Part shown: piece after piece, positions 1 through 8,895 of the stretch
Position numbering within the stretch: the stretch's first letter is position 1
Layout: the number at the start of each line of letters is the position of its first letter
NCBI GenBank assembly: GCA_964615905.1
Contig: CAZTUB010000023.1
Coordinates: 1 to 64,000 of the forward strand
Source of the DNA: DATLMR01 sp964615905
GTDB lineage: Bacteria > Acidobacteriota > Blastocatellia > UBA7656
Length of the DNA stretch: 64,000 nt
Direction of reading: 5' to 3'
Made by a program: the position numbers and the translations under genes
Notes under the pieces: generated by a model
Told to the model about the DNA's origin: nothing
What the model saw: the letters and a program-made list of their open reading frames with translations, nothing else
Database searches by the model: none

Positions 1-2
1 GC

Positions 3-1496
3 GCGGCTACTTTACAAGTCACCAACAATGCCGGGCTGGTCCTGCAACTCCTCACGCTTTCGGATGAGCAGGCTGCCGGAATTGAAAGGCCTCAAGGGCA
101 AATGCCCGGCGACTTCGCTTCACCTGGTATGCCGGTCGAGGCAACCACGCTTGGGCTCTTTAGCGACTCTACTCTCGCTCACTCCGGCTTTGATCTCAAC
201 CAGTCGGGGATCTCAGCGGCGGCGATCATATCAATTTGTAGCGCGACAACTCCGCTCTCGCTTTGCGAAGCGCTGATGATTGCGGCTGCGGCCGAGGGGG
301 CCGAGCTTCTTTACGAAGACCAGGTGCTTGCTGCCGCCGGCGCTCGGAGAGTAGAAGACGATCCGGTTGAGATAGTGACGCGGGGCTTCATCATCAGGCT
401 TCATGCCGCCGCTGGCGGGCCGTCAGAAACAGCGCGGGCACTGCTCGAAGTGGCCGCCGGGCGGTTCTTGACTATGCCCACAGTGCCGATGATCACGGAT
501 TGGGAGAGCCCTCTTCCGGGAGTGGACTTCGTTGCTCGCTCTGAAGCAATGCTCAAAGTTATCTGGCGAGTTCGCAAGTGGGCTGAGGGTGACGGGATTC
601 AAAAGAAGCTCGCGCACGTCCTTGTGACAGGAGAGACAGGAGTAGGAAAGGAGCATATCGCGCAGCTCGTCCACCACTATAGCCGCCGCTCGGACAAGCC
701 TTTCAAGACAGAGAATATGGCTACAGTGACAAGCGACCAGGCCGTCGCCACAATCTTCGGAGCAGTCAGAGGCGCGTACACCGGTCTGACTGGTGATAGA
801 ACCGGGCTCGTAGAAGTTGCAAAAGGCGGGACGCTCTTCCTCGATGAGATCGGCGAGATGACTCCACAGGACCAGGCTACCTTGCTTCGCGTGCTGCAAA
901 CCGGCAGATTCCACCGGCTCGGCGAACAGGTCGAGCGAGAGGCCGATGTCCGGTTCGTGCTGGCGACCAACAGAAACATCTTTGATTCAACCCTCTTTCG
1001 CGAGGACCTGAGAGAGCGATGCCTCCACATTGAGATCCCTCCGCTCAGGAACCGCAAGGCGGATATTCGACCTCTCGCCGAATCCTTTGCGCGGTTCTTC
1101 CACGTGAAGCTGATCGAAGCCGCCGTGTTATGGCTTGAGCAGCAGACGTGGCCGGGCAACGTTCGCCAACTCCGCTCAACCATACAGAAGGCTGCGTTTG
1201 AGGTCGGTGAGGGTGAGGAGCTGACGCTCGCTGCTCTCCAGGATGCGGCCCGCTCGGCCGGTTCCGCAGGTTCTACAGCCCCGTCGCCGCAAGCAACTCT
1301 CCCTCTCACGCTCCTCCCGGATGAGACTTTGGAGGCTGCTGCTGCCCGATTCTATAAGGCGGTAATCAGGCAAGCTCTCCAGGATGCAGGCGACAATGTC
1401 ACCCGTGCGGCCAAGAGATTGGGTATAACGCCGCAAGGCCTCCGCAAAAAAGCACGCTCTCTCGGCTTCACTTTACGCGCCGAGGATGACGCTTAA
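3..1496 (+). CDS. Sigma54-dependent transcriptional activator (bEBP, NtrC-like AAA+), 5' end outside window
   Basis: The frame is open to the left edge, so the true start is probably upstream; the first in-window ATG is at 102. The N-terminal ~150 residues are unrecognised and probably sensory. A central AAA+ domain follows with Walker A GETGVGK, Walker B GGTLFLDEIGE and the conserved ATLLRVLQ segment. The C-terminus carries a Fis-type helix-turn-helix (NVTRAAKRLGITPQGLRKKAR). The sigma54-contacting GAFTGA loop reads GAYTGL, a deviation in its last residue that may alter coupling to sigma54. Family knowledge: such proteins hydrolyse ATP to open sigma54 promoters, usually from upstream enhancers. 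A second bEBP gene lies at 2442, and several -24/-12 type promoters precede transfer genes downstream, so I infer it controls conjugation. Confidence 0.85.
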   Translation, partial: AATLQVTNNAGLVLQLLTLSDEQAAGIERPQGQMPGDFASPGMPVEATTLGLFSDSTLAHSGFDLNQSGISAAAIISICSATTPLSLCEALMIAAAAEGAELLYEDQVLAAAGARRVEDDPVEIVTRGFIIRLHAAAGGPSETARALLEVAAGRFLTMPTVPMITDWESPLPGVDFVARSEAMLKVIWRVRKWAEGDGIQKKLAHVLVTGETGVGKEHIAQLVHHYSRRSDKPFKTENMATVTSDQAVATIFGAVRGAYTGLTGDRTGLVEVAKGGTLFLDEIGEMTPQDQATLLRVLQTGRFHRLGEQVEREADVRFVLATNRNIFDSTLFREDLRERCLHIEIPPLRNRKADIRPLAESFARFFHVKLIEAAVLWLEQQTWPGNVRQLRSTIQKAAFEVGEGEELTLAALQDAARSAGSAGSTAPSPQATLPLTLLPDETLEAAAARFYKAVIRQALQDAGDNVTRAAKRLGITPQGLRKKARSLGFTLRAEDDA

Positions 1497-1640
1497 GCGG
1501 CGGATTTGCCCGCGACAGTGCAGCGGTTTCCGGCTTGCCAGCCAGAGATTAATCAGGAACCGCCGCCCGGAGTATGTCCCACTGGAACTGTCAGACCGTC
1601 ACTCAGTCACAAGACTTTTAGAAGGAGCCGGATCAATTCG

Positions 1641-2054
1641 ATGAGATTTAAGACTCGTGACGGCTTCATGCTTGACCGCAAAAGAGCCGCCGCGCTCCTG
1701 CTAAACGGCTGGGTCTTACAGATCATCAAGGGGCGCAGGAGGCCGACTCCTGCCAGCGCCGCAGCCATAAACACGGTTCTCAACCTCGTCCTTCTGGAAG
1801 TTTCAGACATTAATTCTACGCTCCCGCCCGACATGAAACTGCTCGCGGCCGAGCAGGAGTACCTCCAAAAGTGCGCCGTCTCGATTGCCTGGGCGCGGCT
1901 GATGGGCCACATCGAGCAGGGAGAATCGATCGAGCGAGTGGCCGTCGGGTACATCGCCGCGTACAACTCCGCGCAGATTCTGCGCAACTCTCCCCCCTCT
2001 CTCGGCTGCCTTCTTGCCGCCGCCGTCCGCGATCACACCTCAGCGAGCCAATAG
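1641..2054 (+). CDS. Hypothetical protein (137 aa)
   Basis: I do not recognise a family. The start chosen is the ATG at 1641, preceded by GAAGGAG about 13 bases upstream; an upstream in-frame TTG at 1506 gives a low-complexity extension that I regard as untranslated. The body is helical, with a basic stretch (KGRRRPTP) near residue 30 and a C-terminal hydrophobic helix region (VAVGYIAAYNSAQIL). It lies between two bEBP genes on the same strand, so a regulatory or accessory role is possible but not shown. Confidence 0.55.
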   Translation: MRFKTRDGFMLDRKRAAALLLNGWVLQIIKGRRRPTPASAAAINTVLNLVLLEVSDINSTLPPDMKLLAAEQEYLQKCAVSIAWARLMGHIEQGESIERVAVGYIAAYNSAQILRNSPPSLGCLLAAAVRDHTSASQ

Positions 2055-2441
2055 GACCGCACTTGCTTGTCAGAACCCGGCCGCCTGGCCCGGCCAGACT
2101 GACCAGCCCCCCCATTTCCGTGCAGGGACAATCACCTTTTTCGTCGGCTGGCCAACAACTTTCGCAATCGCCTTCGACTCCCAAATCCAAACAGCACCTC
2201 GATCCATCCGGACGCGCAAAGCCTCAATTGCGGAAACATACGTTTCTACCTATAGAACCGGTTGTTTCTTCCCCTTCCTGCTTCCGAGGTGGTAACTACG
2301 CGCTAACCGCCTGTGTTTATTGCTTTTCCCTAAGTTTCCAGTATCTGGCACAACGATTGAAATAGGCCAGAAGCGAGGCCGCACAGGCCGCCCCTAAGAT
2401 AAGACAGTCAAAATCGGCACAATCGGGAAGGAACCTTAAAC
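2055..2441 (+). other. Intergenic region upstream of the second bEBP gene
   Basis: About 390 bases without a convincing gene. Overlapping open frames here have biased low-complexity translations. The only feature I can support is the sigma54-like element at 2346-2360. A Shine-Dalgarno-like GGAAGGAA lies just before the ATG at 2442. Confidence 0.5.
2346..2360 (+). promoter_or_regulatory. Sigma54-like (-24/-12) promoter
   Basis: The sequence TGGCAC-AACGA-TTGA has the GG-N10 spacing of sigma54 promoters (consensus TGGCAC-N5-TTGC). The -12 dinucleotide is GA instead of GC. It sits about 80 bases upstream of the bEBP gene at 2442. The same variant (TGGCAC-N5-TTGA) occurs upstream of the VirB2 gene, which strengthens the case. 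Confidence 0.5.
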
Positions 2442-3974
2442 ATGACGTACAAGTTGCCAGAACTAACATCACTCTTCGACGCGCTGGCGGGCGGAGAGAG
2501 CGCGGCCCTCTGGGGCCAGTCCCTTATAGACGCAATCAAGCAGGGCGAAAATCTTGAGGCATGTATATTCGAGGACCGGCCACAGATGGGTGGCCTGCTG
2601 ATCGCCGGGCGCAAGCCTGCAAAGGTTGACGTGGTCAAAGAGACTTTCACTCTTTCGGTTTGCGGCCTCGACCGGGGCGTCTTCTTTACAGCCACCATGA
2701 GAATCATCGTCAAGCGTGCCTGTTCCGAACAACTCGCGACCAGCCTCCGCGTGATGGCCGAGCAGGCCGCGGCCCTCGCCGCCCAGTACGGCACCAGGCT
2801 GGACGGCGGCGCTGGCCAGTCCGGTCAGGCCGATCCATCGATGCCCTGGGGCATCTTCGTTGCAGGTACCGCCACACGGCGGATGGTTGAGGACATCCAG
2901 TTGTATGGGCCGGCCCGCCAGCCTGTTCTCATCACTGGCGAAACCGGGACAGGGAAAGAGCGCGTCGCGCAGGCGCTGCACGCGGCGTCGGGGCGAACGG
3001 GCAATCTGCTGACTCTGAACTGCGGCTGCATAAGCCCGGAGCTGCTCGCCTCGGAATTGTTCGGCTACGTCAAGGGCGCTTTCACCGGCGCGAACATGAA
3101 CAAGCCCGGCATCTTCGAAGCGGCCAACGGCGGGACAGTCTTCCTCGACGAGATCGGGGACATGCCCGCCCGCGACCAGGTGGCGTTGCTGCGCGTTCTT
3201 CAGGAAGGCACCGTGCGGCCGCTCGGCGCAACTCAGGAAAAGAAAGTCGATGTCCGGGTCATCGCGGCGACCCATATGGATCTTCAGCAGATGGTCGAAG
3301 CCGGGACGTTTCGCAGGGACCTCTACTACCGGCTCAAAGGCTTGGCCATCCACGTGGCTGCTCTCAGAGAGCGCCGGGACGAGATCCTTCCTTTGACGGA
3401 TTACAAACTTGCCGTTCTCGGCAGGGAGATGAAACGCGAGGTGGTCCTCACAAAGGCTGCGCGCCTGGCCGTAGCCAGCGCGCCGTGGGAAGGGAATGTC
3501 CGCGAGCTTATGCAATGTCTCGAAGCGGCGGCGGTGCGCGCACGCGGCGGGGCCATCGACATCAAGGCCCTTGAGTTGGACGGAGCGTTGAGCGCACAAG
3601 CTATGCCCCACCTGGCGGTCGTAAAGACTGGCGGAGAGGTAAAGACTGGCCGAGAGGCGGACCGGCGAGAGATCGAGATCGTCGCAGGCGAAGCCGCTGC
3701 CGGGGTCGGGATAGATCGGAACAATATTTTGCACTTTGCGCGAGCGGGCGCTGAGGAATTGCTGGGCGGGGCCTCATTTGAAGAGGTGCTCGAATCTATC
3801 GAGCGCACCCTGTTGGTAGAGATGCTCACCGCATGCGAGTGGAACCTCCGCGCCACCACTCGCAGGTACTTAATACCGCTCACGACGCTCAGGCGGCGCG
3901 TGAGGAAGTATGGGCTGACCGTTATTAACGACGACGAATCTGACAGAGCCAAGGCCGACGACGCGGCGGCGTAA
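2442..3974 (+). CDS. Sigma54-dependent transcriptional activator (bEBP) with canonical GAFTGA loop
   Basis: 510 aa. The N-terminal ~130 residues are an unassigned, possibly sensory domain. The AAA+ domain has Walker A GETGTGKE at residues 166-173, a canonical GAFTGA loop at 212-217, Walker B GGTVFLDEIGD and the arginine-rich FRRDLYYRL segment. A Fis-type HTH lies at the C-terminus (NLRATTRRYLIPLTTLRRRV). There is no phospho-receiver domain, so the activating signal is unknown. GGAAGGAA precedes the ATG. A 16-bp-period internal repeat near 3627-3656 (GTAAAGACTGGC units) encodes VKTGGEVKTGREA in the linker. With the intact GAFTGA loop this is the stronger candidate activator of the sigma54-like promoters in the transfer region. 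Confidence 0.9.
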   Translation: MTYKLPELTSLFDALAGGESAALWGQSLIDAIKQGENLEACIFEDRPQMGGLLIAGRKPAKVDVVKETFTLSVCGLDRGVFFTATMRIIVKRACSEQLATSLRVMAEQAAALAAQYGTRLDGGAGQSGQADPSMPWGIFVAGTATRRMVEDIQLYGPARQPVLITGETGTGKERVAQALHAASGRTGNLLTLNCGCISPELLASELFGYVKGAFTGANMNKPGIFEAANGGTVFLDEIGDMPARDQVALLRVLQEGTVRPLGATQEKKVDVRVIAATHMDLQQMVEAGTFRRDLYYRLKGLAIHVAALRERRDEILPLTDYKLAVLGREMKREVVLTKAARLAVASAPWEGNVRELMQCLEAAAVRARGGAIDIKALELDGALSAQAMPHLAVVKTGGEVKTGREADRREIEIVAGEAAAGVGIDRNNILHFARAGAEELLGGASFEEVLESIERTLLVEMLTACEWNLRATTRRYLIPLTTLRRRVRKYGLTVINDDESDRAKADDAAA

Positions 3975-4024
3975 GAGCAGGACCAGGGCTTGATCTAAAT
4001 AGAACCTGAAGGACGGGCATCATA

Positions 4025-4420
4025 ATGAATAGCACAAACAAACAAATGACAGATGACGCAACGGCCCTCGCGCGAACGGCCCTCAGATTTTATGTCGCGC
4101 GGAACATCCAGGCGCGAATTCACCCTGGCAACGTAGCGCCTGGTGCGCTCCGCAACGTCGAGCAGGCTTTGGAAGAAGGACGGGCCGAAAGGGACTTGAT
4201 ACTCTTCAGCGCGGGGCAGGCAGTTGCTATCCCCGAAGACATGCTGAGCGACATTAAGCAAACGGCGGTCGGGCTTGCGGACGCTCTGATCAAAGGCCGT
4301 GATACCAGCGCGCTCTTGCAGCTCGCCGCGTTGATGCGACGGCTCCCCTTGGGCGAGTTTGATCCGACGCTAATAGGTGGGCTTGAGATAATTTCCGGCG
4401 AATACGCAATGGCCGCCTAG
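4025..4420 (+). CDS. Hypothetical protein (131 aa)
   Basis: No family recognised. It is a small, mostly helical soluble protein with a mid-protein acidic and charged helix (RNVEQALEEGRAERD) and a C-terminal region of alternating hydrophobic residues. The start ATG at 4025 follows GAAGGA at about 12 bases. It lies 50 bases after the bEBP gene on the same strand and could be co-transcribed. Its stop codon is inside a 13-bp tandem duplication (4418-4443). Confidence 0.6.
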   Translation: MNSTNKQMTDDATALARTALRFYVARNIQARIHPGNVAPGALRNVEQALEEGRAERDLILFSAGQAVAIPEDMLSDIKQTAVGLADALIKGRDTSALLQLAALMRRLPLGEFDPTLIGGLEIISGEYAMAA

Positions 4421-4443
4421 AGTCTCTATCTAGAGTCTCTATC
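4418..4443 (+). repeat. 13-bp tandem duplication spanning a stop codon
   Basis: TAGAGTCTCTATC is present twice in direct succession. The first TAG is the stop codon of the preceding gene. This is one of several stop-spanning duplications in the window. Confidence 0.9.
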
Positions 4444-4514
4444 TAGTGGTCGCCACTTTTCCCGGTCGCCCCTGATCGTTAGCCGCGTGTTTGAGTTGCC
4501 CCCCACCCCCGCAA

Positions 4515-4550
4515 GCCGAAGCTCGGAGTGATCTCGCTCCGAGCTTCGGC
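4515..4550 (+). terminator. Strong 14-bp hairpin, possible terminator
   Basis: GCCGAAGCTCGGAG and its perfect reverse complement are separated by 8 bases. No T-run follows on either strand, so factor-independent termination is not certain. It may act as an mRNA 3'-end or insulating structure between the regulator genes and the transfer operon. Confidence 0.5.
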
Positions 4551-4843
4551 CCCCCGACGCACCAGTCTCACCAGTTTCGCCTCCACCACCGACTCGGTTT
4601 TGAAGTGCCTTTTATTGTCATCTGGTTTTGGCCGCACGCCGTCACCTCGCTCGAACGACCGCCAAATCCAAGCACCCATAAACAAATCCAGCTACCCACA
4701 AAACAGTGGAGCACGAGTAGTGTTCTGTTGCTGACGTAGCAACCAGCCTCTACGCCATTCTCTTTAACGGTGCTTTGACTTCGGCAGGGCTTACCAGTCC
4801 CCGCTGGCCCGAGAGATAAGAAGGGGGCGCGCGTCAAAGCGGG

Positions 4844-4881
4844 TTGCGCCGAATTCGGCGCGGCGGCTGCGCCGAATCGGG
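4844..4881 (+). promoter_or_regulatory. Dyad element, candidate activator-binding site
   Basis: A perfect 16-bp palindrome GCGCCGAATTCGGCGC lies at 4846-4861, followed at once by a partial copy (TGCGCCGAATCGGGCA). A related dyad (TTGCGCCGGAATTGGCGC) is at 62561. The position about 85 bases upstream of the sigma54-like promoter is typical of bEBP enhancers. The assignment is inference. Confidence 0.4.
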
Positions 4882-4944
4882 CACAGCTAGCTTGGGGAAC
4901 GCGGCGTTTGAGCCTTTTTCTTGAACGTTGACGGCTCGCGCCTC

Positions 4945-4959
4945 TGGCACGTCTTTTGA
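4945..4959 (+). promoter_or_regulatory. Sigma54-like (-24/-12) promoter of the T4SS operon
   Basis: TGGCAC-GTCTT-TTGA, with GG-N10-GA spacing. It is the same variant found before the bEBP gene at 2442. It lies about 70 bases upstream of the VirB2-like start, and the long plus-strand block follows. Confidence 0.5.
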
Positions 4960-5031
4960 AGTTACCCCGTGCGAGCAGGCATCGCTTGCCAGTCCGATTA
5001 TCACAACGAGTAAAAGAGAGGTTCCCTCAAC

Positions 5032-5508
5032 ATGCGAAATCTTGGGCAGAAGATCAGCAACGCACTAAAGAACGCCCCGCTAAAGAGCGCCCCACTAAAG
5101 CGCGCGGCCCGATTCGTTCGGGCCGAGGCCGAAGTGATCAGCGCATCTCTCCGTGGCGCTGAAGCCAGGCGCTTTATGGTTCTCGCGGCTTTCACCCTTA
5201 TCATTGTCCTTGTGGGCGCTGATGCTGCCCACGCTCAAACAACCTCGGTTGACGGCGGGAAAGTGACCGAGACGCTCCGCAACTTCGCAGACACGGTCTA
5301 TTTCGAGTGGCGCATCCCGATTTCGATCATCGGGCTTTTCATAGCGGCCTTGGCCTGGATGTCGTCGAGCCCGCAGGGAAAATCCTGGGCGCTCCGCATC
5401 TTTGTCGCGGTTGTTATATGGGCGCTCATTCCGACCTTCATCGACCTCGTGTCCGGGTGGACCGGCACGACAGGCAACAACAACATCGGCGGCACGCCCG
5501 GAACCTAG
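5032..5508 (+). CDS. virB2: VirB2/TrbC-like pilin subunit
   Basis: 158 aa, first gene of the T4SS block. There is a basic N-terminus, a long hydrophobic segment ending in AHA (around residues 45-66) that looks like a signal peptide with an Ala-X-Ala cleavage site, and then two membrane segments (WRIPISIIGLFIAALAW and IFVAVVIWALIPTFIDLV). This two-helix layout is that of VirB2/TrbC major pilins. The N-terminal leader is unusually long and contains a three-fold 15-bp repeat (LKNAP/LKSAP/LKRA). AGAGAGG precedes the ATG. The VirB3 and VirB4 homologues follow directly. Confidence 0.8.
   Translation: MRNLGQKISNALKNAPLKSAPLKRAARFVRAEAEVISASLRGAEARRFMVLAAFTLIIVLVGADAAHAQTTSVDGGKVTETLRNFADTVYFEWRIPISIIGLFIAALAWMSSSPQGKSWALRIFVAVVIWALIPTFIDLVSGWTGTTGNNNIGGTPGT
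5064..5108 (+). repeat. 15-bp tandem repeat x3 inside the pilin leader
   Basis: Three units of the form CTAAAG..CGCCCC with period 15 encode LKNAP, LKSAP and LKRAA. The repeat keeps frame and lengthens the leader peptide. Confidence 0.85.
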
Positions 5509-5529
5509 CGCTTCGGGAGCCGATGTCTT

Positions 5530-5949
5530 ATGAGCAACGAGCCGCTTCGCGAATATAACGTTCACCGTAGTCTTTCGGACCCGGTATATCTCTTCCGCAT
5601 GTACTTCATACGGCTTGAAGAGGTGGATCTCGCGCTGGTCGCTTTCCTGAGCTTGCTGGCCTGGATTCTTATAGATATGTTCGGGCATTCGAAGACGAAG
5701 GTGTGGGGACTGACCCTCGATCCTTTCGGCGGCTTTTTGGTGGCGATCATATTGACGCTCGCCATCAGCGCGTTTCATAAGTTCCGCCCCGAGGGGGGGA
5801 TCGGCCATATCTTACGCGGCGTCCGGGAGCCGAGGCTTCTGGCGCCGCGAACCTTTCTCGGCGACCGCGCGTGGAGGCCCTCATTTAGACTAGCCCTCAT
5901 CCCCGACGATTATCGCTTACCGATGTGGAAGCGAAGAGAGAAATCCTAA
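5530..5949 (+). CDS. virB3: VirB3/TrbD-like T4SS inner-membrane protein
   Basis: 139 aa. The opening YNVHRSLSDPVYLF matches the way VirB3 proteins begin (a short polar lead, then a conserved Pro near the membrane). Two membrane helices follow (VDLALVAFLSLLAWILIDMF and GGFLVAIILTLAISAF), then a basic C-terminal tail. The length is close to the VirB3 norm, and the position between VirB2 and VirB4 supports the call. Family role: inner-membrane component working with VirB4 in pilus assembly. The stop codon lies in an A-rich, repeat-containing junction with VirB4. Confidence 0.8.
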   Translation: MSNEPLREYNVHRSLSDPVYLFRMYFIRLEEVDLALVAFLSLLAWILIDMFGHSKTKVWGLTLDPFGGFLVAIILTLAISAFHKFRPEGGIGHILRGVREPRLLAPRTFLGDRAWRPSFRLALIPDDYRLPMWKRREKS

Positions 5950-5985
5950 AAAAAGAAACAAGTTCTAAAAAGAGAGAAATTCTAA
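5932..5985 (+). repeat. Repeat-rich junction between virB3 and virB4
   Basis: AGAGAGAAATCCTAAA and AGAGAGAAATTCTAAA flank a related unit with TTCTAAAA. The first unit includes the virB3 stop codon (TAA), so the intergenic spacer appears to be built from duplicated stop-region sequence. Confidence 0.7.
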
Positions 5986-8790
5986 ATGGACGGGTTGCTA
6001 TTAATTGGGGCGGCGGCAGCCGGAGTGGCCGCGTGGAAGTCAGGCATAGGCGAGCTTGTCTCCGACCGCGCGGGCGATTTCCTGGGGCGCTGGGGCATAT
6101 ATCTCACGCATGACTCCGGGGCATATTCGGACCTGCCTGAACGGCTCGCTTATCGCGACTTTCTCGGCGATGTGGTCGAGACGCGCGACGGCTGGATGTG
6201 GGGCTGCCTGGAGCTTCGGCCTATATCAAGCGACGGCTATAGCACCGAAGACTGGAACGCATTAGGTGAGAGGGTCAATCGAGTACTGACGACACTCGAA
6301 GATAGAACCTGGGTCCAGGTTATGCTTCGCGCCGACATGTCGGCGGAGGACGGCGTTTCTGTCTTTTCTCGTCTGGCCGAGTCTTGTAATGACTACTCGT
6401 TGAAAGCTCTGGTCAAAGCGAGAGCGAAACATCTTGAGCGGGAGGCGCTGGCCGGTCGCATTACCCGCCACCGGCTCTGCGCTTTTATCGGGAGGCAACG
6501 CAGGCCAATCGCGCAGAAGGTGCCGTTTAAAAGCCTATTTACCAGCAGCGCCTGGGCTGATCTCGAATACGACGACTTTCTACAATTGAGAGAGGAGACG
6601 ATCAGGGCGCGCAACTCATTCATGAACGCATATGCGGCCGTAGGCGGCTGGGCCAGGCCTGTCGACGCCCGCATGGCTTTCGAGATCGCATATGAGAAAC
6701 TGAACCCTGAGCGTGCCCGACGTCACCCCGCGCCTGCTTATACGATGCAATCATTCGCTCGCCAACTGGTTCAGCAGGCGGCCCCGCCGCAAGGCGCCGG
6801 TCGAGCGGATGACATATCACCCGAATTATTGCTCGCCGAGCTGGACGGCCCGAAGCGCAAAGTCAGACGGCGCGCGCCACTTAAGAAATCAGCCGGAAGC
6901 GAGACTCTGTTTGCCGACAGCCCTCGCGAGAGCCTGTGCATGACGCCGCTTGAAGTGTGCGGCGATCATTTCATCATCGGGGGCAGACCCTCGATGACAA
7001 TAAGTATGCACCGGCTGCCCGTAAAGACGTTCGCAGGGCTGATGGAAGCGCTTACAAAGCAGGCAGGCCTCGACTTCGCATTCGACGTGTCAACGACCTT
7101 CGAGATCGGCAACCAGACCGAATGGGACGAGCGCTTCGAGCGCATGCTCCGCCGAGCCCGTATAAACATCCAGAGAAGCAACAACCCTAACCAGGACGAA
7201 GAGCTAAAGCGCGACCAGGTGTATAACCTGCGAAACGAGGTGAAGAAGGGGGAAGAGAAGATCGGCAACCTCGGTCTTACGATCTCCTTCAGCGCCGATA
7301 CGGTAGAGCAGCTCAGGGCACGGCGCGATCTGATCTTTGTGGTACTCAGACAAATGGACGGGATGGAAGGCGTGGTCGAGCAATCCGTACCGCTCGATCA
7401 ATTCTTCGCGACTCTACCCTGCACGCCCCACACGGACTTTCGCAAGCGGCCTGTCCTTTCTCATAACGCCACGGGGCTCATGGCTCTCACGGGCTCAACG
7501 ACAGGCGTAGCTGAAGACGAAGCTACTGACGTGTTACAGCGAGCTGACGGCGGCCTCTTCTTTTGGAACCCGCGATCTCGCCTGTTCAATTCAGGCATGA
7601 GCCTTTATTGCGGCTCGACGGGTTCGGGTAAGTCCGGCGCGCTCAACCGCCAGAGGACGGTACTTCTCGCCACAGGCCATAGGGGTGTTACTCTCGATTT
7701 CGGCGGATCGGCTTTCCGCGTGTGCGAAGCCGTTGGCGGCGAGTATATCGACATCACAGACGCGCGCAGAACACGCGGGCTGGGCCTGTTCGACATCCGT
7801 CCGAGGTCTGACGAGCAGTATTTGCCGGAAGAGTTAAACGAACAAGGGCTGCCGCTTGACCGGCTGGCCCAGGTCGAAATGATGCTCGAAATGCTTTGCC
7901 TTGACCCCACGAGGCCCAAAGAGCTTGCGCTCGAGCCGCGCCTGGCTTCCTATCTCCGCGAGGCGATTGCCCTCACATACGGCAACCTTGTCGATGAGAC
8001 GCCAACAATCGACGACTTCATTCGCACGCTCAAGCGCGCCCCCAAGGGCCACAAAGAAAAAGGCGAAGAGCTGGCGGCGCGCCTTACTATCTACGCCACG
8101 CACGGCTCTCTCGGCCGCTTCCTCAACGACAGGTCTGAGCCGATTTCGGTCGAGAACCCTTACACGGTTTTCGATTTCCGCGGGGCGCTCGACGATCCTC
8201 GCCTGATGCTTGTGGCATCGATGGCTGTCATATCCCACATCGGGCGTCTTCTGCGCGTGGGCCGCCACATCACAAAATTCATCGACGTGGACGAGTTCAA
8301 CGTGGTCAGCAAAAACCGGCTGATCTGCCGGGCCATCGACCAAAGCATGCGCACGGCGCGCAAGCTCAACGCGCTCTGTTCGGTCGCCTCCCAGGACCCG
8401 GCCGATTTTGACGAGTCCGACGAAGCGCGAGGTATTCGCGGCAACTGTGAAGTGTACTGGCTGTTTAATCTGCCGAGGCCCGATTACGCGGGGAAGATAT
8501 TCGAGCTGGCGCCCGGCATTGTGAAACTACTGGGACGGCTGCAGGCTATCGCGTCAAACGACTACCGCGACTGTGTGCTGATCTACCCGGGCGGCGGGTG
8601 CGCGCATCTTCGCCTCCGTAACGGGCCTTTGGACTCTCGTTTGCTATTAGGAGCGGGCAGGGAAGTCGCGACGTTCGACCAGGCGCTTGAGGACATCGAA
8701 GGCCCCGTTTACCAAAGGCTGGTTGAAGCGCTCTCGGTCGATGGGTTAGGGACCGACGTCCCCACGGATAAAACGGCGGCGCTCTTCTGA
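5986..8790 (+). CDS. virB4: VirB4-family T4SS ATPase
   Basis: 934 aa, long for the family. The N-terminal ~40 residues contain a hydrophobic start. The N-terminal VirB4 domain is followed by a C-terminal RecA-like motor with Walker A GSTGSGKS at residues 543-550 and Walker B FIDVDEF (D767, D769, E770). Motifs downstream (SMRTARKLNALCSVASQDPADF) match the VirB4/TraC region around the sensor glutamine. Family role: ATPase energising pilus biogenesis and substrate transfer at the inner-membrane base. A charged linker (GPKRKVRRRAPLKK, about residues 285-300) is unusual. The gene starts right after the A-rich repeat. Confidence 0.93.
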   Translation: MDGLLLIGAAAAGVAAWKSGIGELVSDRAGDFLGRWGIYLTHDSGAYSDLPERLAYRDFLGDVVETRDGWMWGCLELRPISSDGYSTEDWNALGERVNRVLTTLEDRTWVQVMLRADMSAEDGVSVFSRLAESCNDYSLKALVKARAKHLEREALAGRITRHRLCAFIGRQRRPIAQKVPFKSLFTSSAWADLEYDDFLQLREETIRARNSFMNAYAAVGGWARPVDARMAFEIAYEKLNPERARRHPAPAYTMQSFARQLVQQAAPPQGAGRADDISPELLLAELDGPKRKVRRRAPLKKSAGSETLFADSPRESLCMTPLEVCGDHFIIGGRPSMTISMHRLPVKTFAGLMEALTKQAGLDFAFDVSTTFEIGNQTEWDERFERMLRRARINIQRSNNPNQDEELKRDQVYNLRNEVKKGEEKIGNLGLTISFSADTVEQLRARRDLIFVVLRQMDGMEGVVEQSVPLDQFFATLPCTPHTDFRKRPVLSHNATGLMALTGSTTGVAEDEATDVLQRADGGLFFWNPRSRLFNSGMSLYCGSTGSGKSGALNRQRTVLLATGHRGVTLDFGGSAFRVCEAVGGEYIDITDARRTRGLGLFDIRPRSDEQYLPEELNEQGLPLDRLAQVEMMLEMLCLDPTRPKELALEPRLASYLREAIALTYGNLVDETPTIDDFIRTLKRAPKGHKEKGEELAARLTIYATHGSLGRFLNDRSEPISVENPYTVFDFRGALDDPRLMLVASMAVISHIGRLLRVGRHITKFIDVDEFNVVSKNRLICRAIDQSMRTARKLNALCSVASQDPADFDESDEARGIRGNCEVYWLFNLPRPDYAGKIFELAPGIVKLLGRLQAIASNDYRDCVLIYPGGGCAHLRLRNGPLDSRLLLGAGREVATFDQALEDIEGPVYQRLVEALSVDGLGTDVPTDKTAALF

Positions 8791-8816
8791 CCAGAGTGCA
8801 AGCGTAGAGCGCGATC

Positions 8817-8842
8817 AAGTTTAGAGACTTGAAGTTTAGAGA
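8817..8842 (+). repeat. 15-bp period tandem duplication between virB4 and virB5
   Basis: AAGTTTAGAGA occurs at 8817 and 8832. It lies in the spacer between the two genes. Confidence 0.8.
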
Positions 8843-8895
8843 GAGCGATTTTAGACGGCGGCTAATCTTAGCCGATCTTGACGGGAGAAAACGCT

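Larger units (their letters stand above)
4421..5031 (+). other. Regulatory intergenic region before the T4SS operon
   Basis: About 600 bases without a credible gene on either strand. It holds the tandem duplication, a strong hairpin (4515-4550), a 16-bp perfect dyad with a half-copy behind it (4846-4881) and a sigma54-like promoter (4945-4959). The arrangement of dyad about 85 bases upstream of a -24 element fits an enhancer for a bEBP. It could alternatively hold oriT, but no nic-site consensus is recognisable. Confidence 0.55.

Noticed and set aside
2469..3734. Long minus-strand frame antisense to the bEBP gene
   Set aside because: High GC allows long antisense frames; the plus strand has clear AAA+ motifs.
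5032..5508. Pilin cyclisation (TrbC-type) motif
   Set aside because: No recognisable C-terminal processing motif, so I call only VirB2-like.
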